This document shows, piece by piece, positions 1-7,503 of a stretch of 64,000 nt of DNA (position 1 is its first letter; every line of letters starts with the position of its first letter). The stretch covers positions 186,001 through 250,000 of the forward strand of contig JAHDVK010000007.1 of the NCBI GenBank assembly GCA_023384675.1. The letters run 5' to 3'. A program made the translations under genes and the position numbers. Source of the DNA: Bryobacteraceae bacterium. Lineage in GTDB: Bacteria; Acidobacteriota; Terriglobia; Bryobacterales; Bryobacteraceae. The notes below the pieces were generated by a model, which was given only the letters and a program-made list of their open reading frames with translations, had not been told where the DNA came from and ran no database searches.

Positions 1-2
1 GG

Positions 3-1190
3 CGGCGGCTGCGTCTGCTGGAGGCGAATATCGCAAACAAGGCCGATGAGCGCCTCGCAGCCCTGGAGGCCCTTTCGGAGCTGACCCCAGGCGATCCCGG
101 CGCTCTAATCCCTCTGGCCGAAGCGCTGACCTCGGCGCAGCGCTGTCTGGAGGCCGCCTCGGTATACGAGCGGGCTTATCAGGCCGAGCCGGGCCGGTCC
201 GAAGTGCTGAATAGTCTGGGCTACGCGCTGGCGTGGGCGGGCCGGTTTGACGAGGCGCTCGCCGCGCTTCAGCGGTATGAGCAGGCCGAGCCCGAGTCGG
301 CCAATCCGCGCGATTCCATGGGCGAGGTGCTGATGATGGCGGGCCGGTTTACGGAGGCCGAAGAGGCGTTTCTGGCTTCGTATGAGCTGGATCCGAGGTT
401 CAACGGCGGCGCGGCCTTGCAGAAAGCCGCTTTGGTGCGGTGGCTGAACGGGGACGCGCGGCAGTCGGGCGTATTGCTGGAGAGATATTTGAAGCAGCGG
501 GCGGCGGAGGGCGACCCGTTCGCCGCATTGCGCCGTGCCCGCTGGCAGTACGTTTTTGGACAGACCGCCGAGGCGCTGGCCAACCTGCGGCAGATGGCTT
601 CACGGCCCGGCGCGCCCGCGTCGTCGCTGGCCGCTTCCTCGCTGAGCTTGTACCTCAGCCAGGCTGGCCGCCTGGAGGAGGCTGCACAGCTTGCGGCCGC
701 GGCAAGGCAACAGGCCCGCGACCCGCTTTCGCTCTATGCGGCCAATGTTGCCAGCGCCGTTTCCGCCAGTGAGCCGGCGCCACGTGTGGACAACGATCCG
801 AACAGCAGAATCCTGCAGGCGTTGTGGCTGACTTTCCATAAGGAGATGAGCGCGGCGGAAACCGCCTGGCGCGAGGCCATGGCGGCGGCTACGCCGCTCA
901 ATGCCGCGCTGGCGCGCGAGATGCTGGCGCAGGTGCAGCTCGCCCGGGGCGACGCGCCGGCCGCGGCGGAAACGGCCGGCCGGGCCTGGCCGCTGCTTGC
1001 GCACGACCACGCGTTCCTGCTCGATTTCCTTGTCTATCCAAACCTGCTCTGCGTGCGGGGGGCGGCGGCTGCCGAAGAGCGTCAATCCGACAAGGCGCGC
1101 CGCTACTACGACCAGTTTCTGCGCTTCACAGGCTCTCGCCCCGATCCTCTCGGACTGGTGGAGCGTGCTCGCGCGGCGACCCGGTTGTGA
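3..1190 (+). CDS. TPR-repeat protein, 5' truncated by the window edge
   Basis: The reading frame is open from the first bases of the window to the stop at 1188-1190, so the N-terminus lies upstream. A GTG at 204 is only an internal codon. The 395 visible residues are almost entirely helical, Ala/Leu/Glu-rich 34-residue units of tetratricopeptide type, for example around LNSLGYALAWAGRFDEALAA and NPRDSMGEVLMMAGRFTEAE. TPR arrays are protein-protein interaction scaffolds. In Solibacter-type genomes such C-terminal arrays often follow a kinase or winged-helix regulatory domain, but that part is not visible, so the full function is unknown. It ends 4 nt from the convergent stop of the next gene. 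Confidence 0.8.
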   Translation, partial: RRLRLLEANIANKADERLAALEALSELTPGDPGALIPLAEALTSAQRCLEAASVYERAYQAEPGRSEVLNSLGYALAWAGRFDEALAALQRYEQAEPESANPRDSMGEVLMMAGRFTEAEEAFLASYELDPRFNGGAALQKAALVRWLNGDARQSGVLLERYLKQRAAEGDPFAALRRARWQYVFGQTAEALANLRQMASRPGAPASSLAASSLSLYLSQAGRLEEAAQLAAAARQQARDPLSLYAANVASAVSASEPAPRVDNDPNSRILQALWLTFHKEMSAAETAWREAMAAATPLNAALAREMLAQVQLARGDAPAAAETAGRAWPLLAHDHAFLLDFLVYPNLLCVRGAAAAEERQSDKARRYYDQFLRFTGSRPDPLGLVERARAATRL

Positions 1191-1194
1191 CCGG

Positions 1195-2982
1195 TTAGAA
1201 GATGAAGCTCAGGCCGCCGCGCAGGGAGCGCGGGAACTGGACAAAGTACAGGCTGCGCCCGTCGGGGCCCGGGATCGGGACGTAACCCTGTGCGAGCAGA
1301 TTCCGCACCTCGGCATTCATCTCCCAACGGCTTGGCCCGCCGCCCAGCGTGGGGATGGGCTGGCGGACCTGAATGTTCAATCCCGTCTGGGGTTGCCAGC
1401 GCTGCGTTAGCCACGCGTGGGCGGGCGTCAAAGTCCCATTCGGCGCCATCATGTAAGTGGCGGCGATGCGCGTGTCGCTGCCGGGAATCGCTCCCGTGAG
1501 GCGCGCGGCGGCCCATTGCCGGTGGCGCGTCTGGAATCTCTGGCGCACGTCCGAGGCGGTCTCCCAGACCATCCCAGGATCGGATGGAGCCAGCGCGTCG
1601 CCGCCGCCCAAGGCAATAGCGGCGGTCCAACCGAAGCCGAAATCCTGCATGACGCTGGCCATGTAGCCCATCGCTTGATACGAACCGAGATTGAAAATCG
1701 ACGCGTTCGAGGCGATGTCGGGCAACAGGTCGGAGGCGGGCAGCAGCCCGGCGGGCGCGGCCACGGTCATGGCCGCGTCGCGGATGTTTTCAAAATAGAC
1801 CGCCGCCGAGTAGAGGCGGTTGCGATCCATCTTGCGGAAACCCACTTCGTAATTGTCGTTGCGCTGAACGCGGGCGCGGCCTTCGCGGAGGCTCACGCGC
1901 GGGAACAGCCCCAAACCGGTAAGGTCGCTGGCCATCGAGCCCGACTCGGGAACCAGCAGATCAACCGGCGGCGCGCCGCTCGAATAGCCCAACTCCAGCT
2001 GCCCGATCTCGCCCAGATCGTAAGTCAACCGCGCAAAGGGGCTGAGCAGGTTGATGCGGTCCAGAAAGACGACCGATTCGAGCAGCAAGCCGAAATGGGC
2101 GGTCAGATTGTCGGTCACCTGCTGCTTATCTTGCAGTTTGACGGACATGGTGCGGAGCATCGGCGCGGCCTGAGGCGAAGAGGGTCCGGCCAGCAGGCTC
2201 ATCCCAGCCGCCGGGCGCACGGCCATCTGCCGGACGGTGAGTTCGACATCCGGGGCGATGGAATTGGCCGTCGTGCGCGAATACCGGGTGCGGAAACTGG
2301 TGGCCGAAGTGCCCATGTTGGTGGCGAAGCCGAGGTTCCCGCTCACATGCAGTTCGTTGTCGCCAAAGAGCGAGGTGGCCAGGGCGAAAGCGGTGCCGAG
2401 GTCCGGCTCGCTGCCGAGAGCCGTGACGGCGGCGCCGTCGCCGGCCGACAGGCGCATGATGCCGCGCGTGGCGGTAAACATCTTCCGTTCCGCCCGCCGG
2501 GGGTCCAGCAGCGGATCGAGACCCGGCAGCAGCCGCAGGACGGGGCGGGTGGCATTGGCGCTGCGCAGCACCCACTTCCAGTCGTCGCTCACGATCTGGG
2601 TGGGCCCGTGCGGAGCGATGGACACCAGTTCGATGGTCGAGAAGATCGTGGCGAGTTGGATGGCGAGATAGCTATTGGCGCCCGCGCGGACCAGAATATT
2701 GTCCCGCAGAGCCGGTACGTAGCTGGACAAGGAGACACGCAGGGAATAGTACTCGGGGGCAAGTGCGGAGAAGCGAAAGCGCCCGTCGGGGCCGGTCAGC
2801 GCGCGCGCCACCTCGCGCTCCTGCCGGTTGTACAGCATGACGCTGGCGCCCATCTGCGTTACGCCCGCGGCATCGCGCACCTCACCCTCGATGGTTCCGA
2901 AGACCTTCAGGTCCGTGGCTGCCAACGGCAGGCCCGCCAGCAGGAGGGCCACAAGCAGGGATGAGCCAACCGGTCGTGGCAT
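1195..2982 (-). CDS. Exported protein with carboxypeptidase-regulatory domain and probable outer-membrane beta-barrel
   Basis: 595 aa. A signal peptide (SSLLVALLLAGLPLAATDL) is followed by an Ig-like carboxypeptidase-regulatory domain at about residues 27-115 (GTIEGEVRDAAGVTQMGASV, then GPDGRFRFSALAPEYYSLRV). The remainder is rich in alternating polar/aromatic strands and ends in Phe (GGLSFIF), typical of an outer-membrane barrel. It resembles a short relative of the Oar-type receptors of Acidobacteriota but lacks an obvious full TonB plug and is about half their length. It lies 48 nt downstream of the GWxTD gene on the same strand, so the two are probably cotranscribed. The start has no good Shine-Dalgarno sequence; translation may depend on the upstream gene. 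Substrate unknown. Confidence 0.75.
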   Translation of the reverse strand: MPRPVGSSLLVALLLAGLPLAATDLKVFGTIEGEVRDAAGVTQMGASVMLYNRQEREVARALTGPDGRFRFSALAPEYYSLRVSLSSYVPALRDNILVRAGANSYLAIQLATIFSTIELVSIAPHGPTQIVSDDWKWVLRSANATRPVLRLLPGLDPLLDPRRAERKMFTATRGIMRLSAGDGAAVTALGSEPDLGTAFALATSLFGDNELHVSGNLGFATNMGTSATSFRTRYSRTTANSIAPDVELTVRQMAVRPAAGMSLLAGPSSPQAAPMLRTMSVKLQDKQQVTDNLTAHFGLLLESVVFLDRINLLSPFARLTYDLGEIGQLELGYSSGAPPVDLLVPESGSMASDLTGLGLFPRVSLREGRARVQRNDNYEVGFRKMDRNRLYSAAVYFENIRDAAMTVAAPAGLLPASDLLPDIASNASIFNLGSYQAMGYMASVMQDFGFGWTAAIALGGGDALAPSDPGMVWETASDVRQRFQTRHRQWAAARLTGAIPGSDTRIAATYMMAPNGTLTPAHAWLTQRWQPQTGLNIQVRQPIPTLGGGPSRWEMNAEVRNLLAQGYVPIPGPDGRSLYFVQFPRSLRGGLSFIF

Positions 2983-3030
2983 CAGTTTTGGGCGGGCGCC
3001 TCGCTGACGTCCGCTTCTACCTCTCCCAAA

Positions 3031-4704
3031 CTAAGAAATAGTAAACTCAGCCTGCTGCGTCAAGGTCTCATTCTTGAGCGTGTCGGTCACCTTGATGCGC
3101 AACGTATACTGCCCCGGCTCCAGCGATTCCAGCGGCAGGAGCTTCTCGATGGTCAACTGCGAGGCGCTGCCGCTCAGCACGGCAATGTCCTCGGTGAACT
3201 CGAGCACCTTGCTGTTGTCGCTGTTCTTGACGATTTCATACTCCACCGCGCCCTGTGGCTTCGCGGTGGACTCCTCGGGCTGGAAGTTGAAGAGTTGCAT
3301 GTAAATGCCCATCTTCTCGTTCCGCTTGAACTTGTCGCCCATACGCGGGCGGACCTTCGAGGTGCCGATCACGAACTGCCCCGCGCCGATCGAGCGCGTG
3401 GGCACCTTCTCGATGACGTCGGCCAGCACGAGGGAGGAGGCGAACAACTGATCCTCGTCCATGCGCGGCACGTTGAGCGCCATCTCATAGTTGTTCATGT
3501 TGCCGCCCACGATATCCTTGGCCACGACATTAAGCCGGTACATGCCCGGCGGCAGGGGAATCGATTTCTGGTAGATATTGACGCCTTCGCTGGCCTGCTG
3601 CAGGAGTTCGGTGGGCACTTCCACGGTGACCACGTCCTCGAAAACGTTCACCGGGCGGCGCGTCATCGACGTAACGCGAGCGTAGATATTCACGGCGGCT
3701 TTCGAAATGTTCTCATCCTGCCTGAACTGCAGATCCTTGCGGTTGAACTGCAGCGTGATGTTGGTCATCACGGTGGAGGCGGTGGCGGGGAAGAAGTCCG
3801 CGCGGGCCTCCATGGGAAGCAGGTTGTAGAGGATGCGCGAATTGACTTGCGCTTCGAGGTCCTTGAACTTCACCGACGGGGGCTTCTGGAGCAGAGCGAA
3901 CTGTTGCAGGCGCTCGAACTGCATCATGCGCGCGGGCAGCGGCATGGTGCCCACACCAAGACGCGTGCCGTCAGTGCGGTTGAAGCGGTCGGTCTTGTCG
4001 GCCATGCCGAGTTGCTCCATCATGGTCAGGCCGGCGCCCGGCACCATCATGAGCGCGTCTTTCTCCGACGGGTCCATGGTCATGCGGTATTCGCCGGTCA
4101 TCGATGTGTCGACGAATTCGATCATGATGTCGGTGCCGATGCCCTCGATCCAGCGGTAGCGCCACTTCTCGAAGGGGAAGACGGACGTGGTGCCGCCGCC
4201 CTCCTCCCAGGGGCGTTCATAGGTGCCGCCCGAGGGCCGGGATTCGATTTCATCGGGGGGGCCGAAGGTGATGTAGATTCGCCCGCGATCGGTCCTCCAG
4301 CCGGGGATGCCGGAAGCGAAGCGCTCGTTGCAGTAAGCGATTCGGCGGTAGTGCTCTTCCTTGTACTCGTTTTCGACGGTGTCGGGCGTAGGGTCGCGGC
4401 GCAGCCAGAACTGCTCGATGAACTGTTCGCGTTCCTCGTCGGTTTCCAGGCGCTGGAAGGCCTTCCGTTCTTCATCCGTGATGATGTAGGTGACGTCGAT
4501 GTTCATCCAGTTGCGGTAAGGCGTCATCAGCTCTTTCTTGAGCCGGGCCTCACGGCGCTTCAGTTCCCTTTCGCTCAACGGCTTGGCTACGGTTTCCCGA
4601 GGGCCTTCATCGCCCTTGCGCTTCTTCTGGGCGAAGGAAGCGTCGCCGGTGGTGAAGACCAGCGCACTGGCCACCACGATGGAGAAAAGCTGTTTGTTCT
4701 TCAT
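3031..4704 (-). CDS. GWxTD-domain exported protein
   Basis: 557 aa from the ATG at 4704; an in-frame ATG 11 codons further upstream would spoil the signal peptide (MKNKQLFSIVVASALVFTTG). The diagnostic motif is at residues 135-139 in IPGWRTDRGRIYITFGPPDE, followed by an aromatic EKWRYR segment, which defines the GWxTD family. An acidic/basic helical stretch (about 40-130) precedes it, and the C-terminal half is beta-rich, ending TLTQQAEFTIS. The family is common in Acidobacteriota and Bacteroidota but has no established biochemical role. Its position directly upstream of a beta-barrel protein suggests a periplasmic or surface partner. That link is inference from context. Confidence 0.85.
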   Translation of the reverse strand: MKNKQLFSIVVASALVFTTGDASFAQKKRKGDEGPRETVAKPLSERELKRREARLKKELMTPYRNWMNIDVTYIITDEERKAFQRLETDEEREQFIEQFWLRRDPTPDTVENEYKEEHYRRIAYCNERFASGIPGWRTDRGRIYITFGPPDEIESRPSGGTYERPWEEGGGTTSVFPFEKWRYRWIEGIGTDIMIEFVDTSMTGEYRMTMDPSEKDALMMVPGAGLTMMEQLGMADKTDRFNRTDGTRLGVGTMPLPARMMQFERLQQFALLQKPPSVKFKDLEAQVNSRILYNLLPMEARADFFPATASTVMTNITLQFNRKDLQFRQDENISKAAVNIYARVTSMTRRPVNVFEDVVTVEVPTELLQQASEGVNIYQKSIPLPPGMYRLNVVAKDIVGGNMNNYEMALNVPRMDEDQLFASSLVLADVIEKVPTRSIGAGQFVIGTSKVRPRMGDKFKRNEKMGIYMQLFNFQPEESTAKPQGAVEYEIVKNSDNSKVLEFTEDIAVLSGSASQLTIEKLLPLESLEPGQYTLRIKVTDTLKNETLTQQAEFTIS

Positions 4705-4888
4705 ACGCTTACCTGTATCCGTTCCCAGTGGAGACACTTCGCCTCCAATCTAGCTCCAATTGTAAAGAGGGTTCCTGCCGGGGTCAAGCGATACCGGACA
4801 CCGTTCAACAGGCGGGATGGGATCGAAACTCCCACTATTTTTATTTGACGGTGCCGGGTGCGCCGCGGTTGCGGGATTCGGCGGGGTT

Positions 4889-5650
4889 TTATTCGCCGTG
4901 TTTCACGGGCCGTAACTCCTCGCCGGCGGCGCCGGAGGCGAAGGGGTTAAAGTCCGTGGCCACGTCGTACACATCCACGCCCTCCACCCGCTTCAGAGCG
5001 TTCACGACCATGTAGGTGACCGGGGTCATGGCGGCCTCGTAGAGCACCTTGCCGATGTAGCCCGAGAAGATCAGGTTGACGATGGTGAGAAAGCTCTGGG
5101 AACCGGCGAAAATGAGCGTGATGACGATCACCGAGTCGACGAACTGGCCCACGACGGTTGAGCCGATGGTCCGCATCCACAGATGGCGCCCCTGGCTCCA
5201 GACCTTCATCTTCGCCATCACGAAGGAGTTCGTGAATTCGCCCGCCCAATAGGCGATCAGGCTGGCCGCCACCATGCGCGGGACGAAGTTGAACACGGTC
5301 TCAAACGCTGCCTGGTTCTGCCATTCCGGCGCCGGCGGCAGGGCCACAACGAGCATGCCGAACACCGCCATCAGGGCGCTGGCGAAAAAGCCCATCCAGA
5401 TGGCCCGGCGCGCCCCGGCGTAGCCGTAGACCTCGGTGAAAATGTCGCCGAAGATGTAGGTGATGGGGAACAGCAGTTGGGCGCCGCTGATCCGGAAAGG
5501 GCCCACCGCGCAGATCTTCTGGCCCACCAGGTTCGAGATCAGCAGCACCACGACGAAGACCATGATGCAGAACTCCAGGAACCGGTACTGGTGCCTGGGG
5601 TGCTCGAACCGCTGGCGCGCCGTGGCAAGAAATTCGGCCGGAGAGGACAT
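4889..5650 (-). CDS. yhhQ: Queuosine precursor transporter (YhhQ/QPTR family)
   Basis: 253 aa integral membrane protein with about six hydrophobic segments. Family-typical stretches are visible: LISNLVGQKICAVGPF, PITYIFGDIFTEVYGYAGAR and the late VVGQFVDSVIVITLIFAG with GYIGKVLYEAAMTPVTY. Members of this vitamin-uptake-like family import queuosine precursors (preQ0/preQ1) for tRNA modification. The length matches the family. Upstream of the ATG I looked for a preQ1-type riboswitch and saw none. Instead a small hairpin (5651-5666) abuts the start codon. The gene appears monocistronic, between the GWxTD locus and a tandem pair of secreted proteins. Confidence 0.85.
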   Translation of the reverse strand: MSSPAEFLATARQRFEHPRHQYRFLEFCIMVFVVVLLISNLVGQKICAVGPFRISGAQLLFPITYIFGDIFTEVYGYAGARRAIWMGFFASALMAVFGMLVVALPPAPEWQNQAAFETVFNFVPRMVAASLIAYWAGEFTNSFVMAKMKVWSQGRHLWMRTIGSTVVGQFVDSVIVITLIFAGSQSFLTIVNLIFSGYIGKVLYEAAMTPVTYMVVNALKRVEGVDVYDVATDFNPFASGAAGEELRPVKHGE

Positions 5651-5666
5651 GAATCTTTACAGATTC
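5651..5666 (-). promoter_or_regulatory. Hairpin with GNRA-type loop directly before the yhhQ start codon
   Basis: On the transcript strand GAATCT and AGATTC form a perfect 6-bp stem around GTAA, a GNRA tetraloop. The stem ends exactly at the ATG (5650-5648). The only purine-rich stretch upstream of the start lies inside it, so it may limit ribosome access. Confidence 0.35.
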
Positions 5667-5707
5667 GCCGCTCCGGCCCGTGGCGTCAACAAGAATTTTC
5701 CCGCGTC

Positions 5708-6193
5708 CTACTGTTTGTCCATGACGCGCTTCATCCGCAACTCGCCCATCGGCGAGGCGATCACGGCCTCGACGGTGAGGGTTTTGCCGTCCTCGGACAA
5801 ACTCCACTTTTCCTCGTTCCTGATCTCCACCTCATCTCCCTGCATGTTCACTTTGCGGGTGGACTTCACGACCAGAACCGGGCCTGTCCAGGCCGCGGAG
5901 ACGATGGCGGAGGACGCGCCTTCGCCGGTTTGGGTCTCCTGCCCGTCGGTGCTGAGTTCGGTATCGTTGGTGCGCTCGCCCATCTGGGCGTTGCTCATCG
6001 TGGCCTTCACTTTGAGGCTGGGGTCTTTGTGCGTCACATCGAGATCCCACCGGTCGAAGGCCGCGACCGGTCCGAAATCGCTCTTGACCGTGTTGAGCTT
6101 CCATTCGCCTGAAAAGTCGGGCTTTTCGGCAGCGGCGAGCGAGGCGGTAAGGATGAGCAGCGCCAGCGCGCCCACCCGGATGAATGGATTCAT
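5708..6193 (-). CDS. Small exported protein, first of a tandem paralogous pair
   Basis: 161 aa with a clear signal peptide (MNPFIRVGALALLILTASLA) cleaved before AAEKPDFSG. The mature part begins PDFSGEWKLNTVKSDFG and ends RVMDKQ. Both features are shared with the neighbour at 6236-6706, as are internal blocks MGERT and WSLSEDGKTLTVEA. The all-beta pattern with a conserved W near the start looks lipocalin-like, but I do not recognise a named family with certainty. The two genes lie 42 nt apart on the same strand and are probably one transcript produced by gene duplication. Likely periplasmic; function unknown. Confidence 0.75.
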   Translation of the reverse strand: MNPFIRVGALALLILTASLAAAEKPDFSGEWKLNTVKSDFGPVAAFDRWDLDVTHKDPSLKVKATMSNAQMGERTNDTELSTDGQETQTGEGASSAIVSAAWTGPVLVVKSTRKVNMQGDEVEIRNEEKWSLSEDGKTLTVEAVIASPMGELRMKRVMDKQ

Positions 6194-6235
6194 TCAGTGC
6201 TCCCTCAGACTGTGAGGCTTTCGCGGACTGGACGG

Positions 6236-6706
6236 CTATTGCTTGTCGAGGACGCGTTTGGTCTCGAATTCGCCGCGGTCCGAAGACCATTTCGCATCGA
6301 TGGTCAGCGTCTTGCCGTCCTCGCTCACCGTCCACTTCTCAGTGATTGTGAGATCGCCCATCTGCGTCTTCGCCTTGGAGACGATGTGCAGGACATTGCC
6401 CTCCCATTTGGCGGTGGACTTGGCGCTCCACTGGCCACGGTCGGCTTCGGTCTCGGTGCCATCGGTCTTGTAGGTGGCCTCGGTGGTGCGCTCGCCCATC
6501 TGGCCAGCCATTGTGGTGGTCACTTTCAGGTCCGGCTCTTTGTGCTCGACGACGGAGTCCCATTTGTCGGGGGCGGGCATCTGGCCGAAGTCGCTTTTGG
6601 CGGTGTTCAGCTTCCAGGTTCCGCTGAAGTTCGGGGCGGCCCAGGCGGCGCATGACATCAGCCAGAGCGAGACGAAGACGGCGGCGAGACGGCGTGTGTA
6701 CAGCAT
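6236..6706 (-). CDS. Small exported protein, second of a tandem paralogous pair
   Basis: 156 aa from the ATG at 6706, which has an AAGGAG ribosome-binding site about 11 nt upstream. A longer in-frame start at 6781 would add 25 hydrophilic residues before the signal peptide (MLYTRRLAAVFVSLWLMSCA) and is rejected. The mature protein starts APNFSGTWKLNTAKSDFG, closely matching the paralogue at 5708-6193, and shares MGERT, EKWTVSEDGKTLTID and the terminal DKQ. Conservation of both ends and the central blocks shows an intact duplication rather than a decayed copy. Periplasmic, beta-rich, unknown role. It is the promoter-proximal gene of the pair. Confidence 0.75.
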   Translation of the reverse strand: MLYTRRLAAVFVSLWLMSCAAWAAPNFSGTWKLNTAKSDFGQMPAPDKWDSVVEHKEPDLKVTTTMAGQMGERTTEATYKTDGTETEADRGQWSAKSTAKWEGNVLHIVSKAKTQMGDLTITEKWTVSEDGKTLTIDAKWSSDRGEFETKRVLDKQ

Positions 6707-6843
6707 ACGTGGTGGTACTCCTTCTTGGGTGGGCCGCGTAGAGGCCCGGATTCTGCTGTTAGGGCGTCCAGCGGACGGCAAAGTTACGCCCTCTGGCCCA
6801 TTCGCACAGTAACAGATTAAGCGGCGGCCCGAGAGGAAGGCCG

Positions 6844-7503
6844 CTAAGCCAGCGCCGAGCCGAACCGGATCAGCGCCTTGCCGGCTTCGGCCGGGGAGCG
6901 GGTCACCAGACGTTCACCAGCTTCCGCCGTCACCAGGCGGTAGCGCCGCCAAGGGCCAAGCCGCAGATAGCTGGCCGCCAGATAATGCCTCACCCCCAGC
7001 TTTGCCTGCAAATTCAGCATCGGAGCATTGTTGGGGTCCATGCAGAAACAGATCCGGCGGGCGCCCCGCGCCCGCGCCTCCGCCAGTAGGCGGGCATTCA
7101 TCGCCTGCCAGATTCCCCGGTTCCGGGCGTGGGGGTGGACGAAGCTATGGGCGCGGTAAACGGTGGCCTCCGGGAGCGGCAGTTCCAGATCGAAGAAGTC
7201 CAGATACGCTGTGCCGGACTCGCACCACGTGTAGCCCACCAGCCGCCCCGCGTCATGCGCGCCGATCAGGAAGCAGGAGCCGGCATTGAGTTTTCTCGTC
7301 GCGGCTTCGCGGGTGAGCCAGCCGCCGCAGTAGTCCAGCCTTGCCAGATCCCCGGCGCTCAGGACGTCAATGGCGGCGCCGCAGGCGGGCGGTTCCGGCG
7401 CGCTCTCCAGCGGACGCTCGAAAAACAGGAGTTCGCGCTTGCGGACCGGCACGCCGGCGCGCTCGAAGTAGCAGGACAACCGCTGCCGCAGCCGCCGGCT
7501 CAT
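6844..7503 (-). CDS. GNAT-family N-acetyltransferase
   Basis: 219 aa. The acetyl-CoA binding motif A region is visible as SFVHPHARNRGIWQAMNARL (about residues 120-140), followed by ARARGARRICFCMDPNNAPM, the usual beta5-alpha4 stretch with an Asn-Asn-Ala pattern. The N-terminal 40 residues carry a basic helix. The ATG overlaps the stop of the upstream asparagine-synthetase-like gene (ATGA at 7500-7503), so the two proteins are almost certainly co-translated and act in one pathway. The substrate cannot be read from the sequence. By context it may acylate the product or substrate of the amidotransferase-like partner. Confidence 0.8.
   Translation of the reverse strand: MSRRLRQRLSCYFERAGVPVRKRELLFFERPLESAPEPPACGAAIDVLSAGDLARLDYCGGWLTREAATRKLNAGSCFLIGAHDAGRLVGYTWCESGTAYLDFFDLELPLPEATVYRAHSFVHPHARNRGIWQAMNARLLAEARARGARRICFCMDPNNAPMLNLQAKLGVRHYLAASYLRLGPWRRYRLVTAEAGERLVTRSPAEAGKALIRFGSALA

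Noticed and set aside
1417-2964. Long plus-strand open frame opposite the beta-barrel gene
   Set aside because: Translation is Arg/Gln/Gly/His-rich without domains, the hallmark of antisense shadow frames in high-G+C DNA; the minus-strand gene has a signal peptide and domain.
5651-5720. preQ1 riboswitch upstream of the queuosine-precursor transporter
   Set aside because: No preQ1-I or -II core sequence is visible; only a small hairpin is present.
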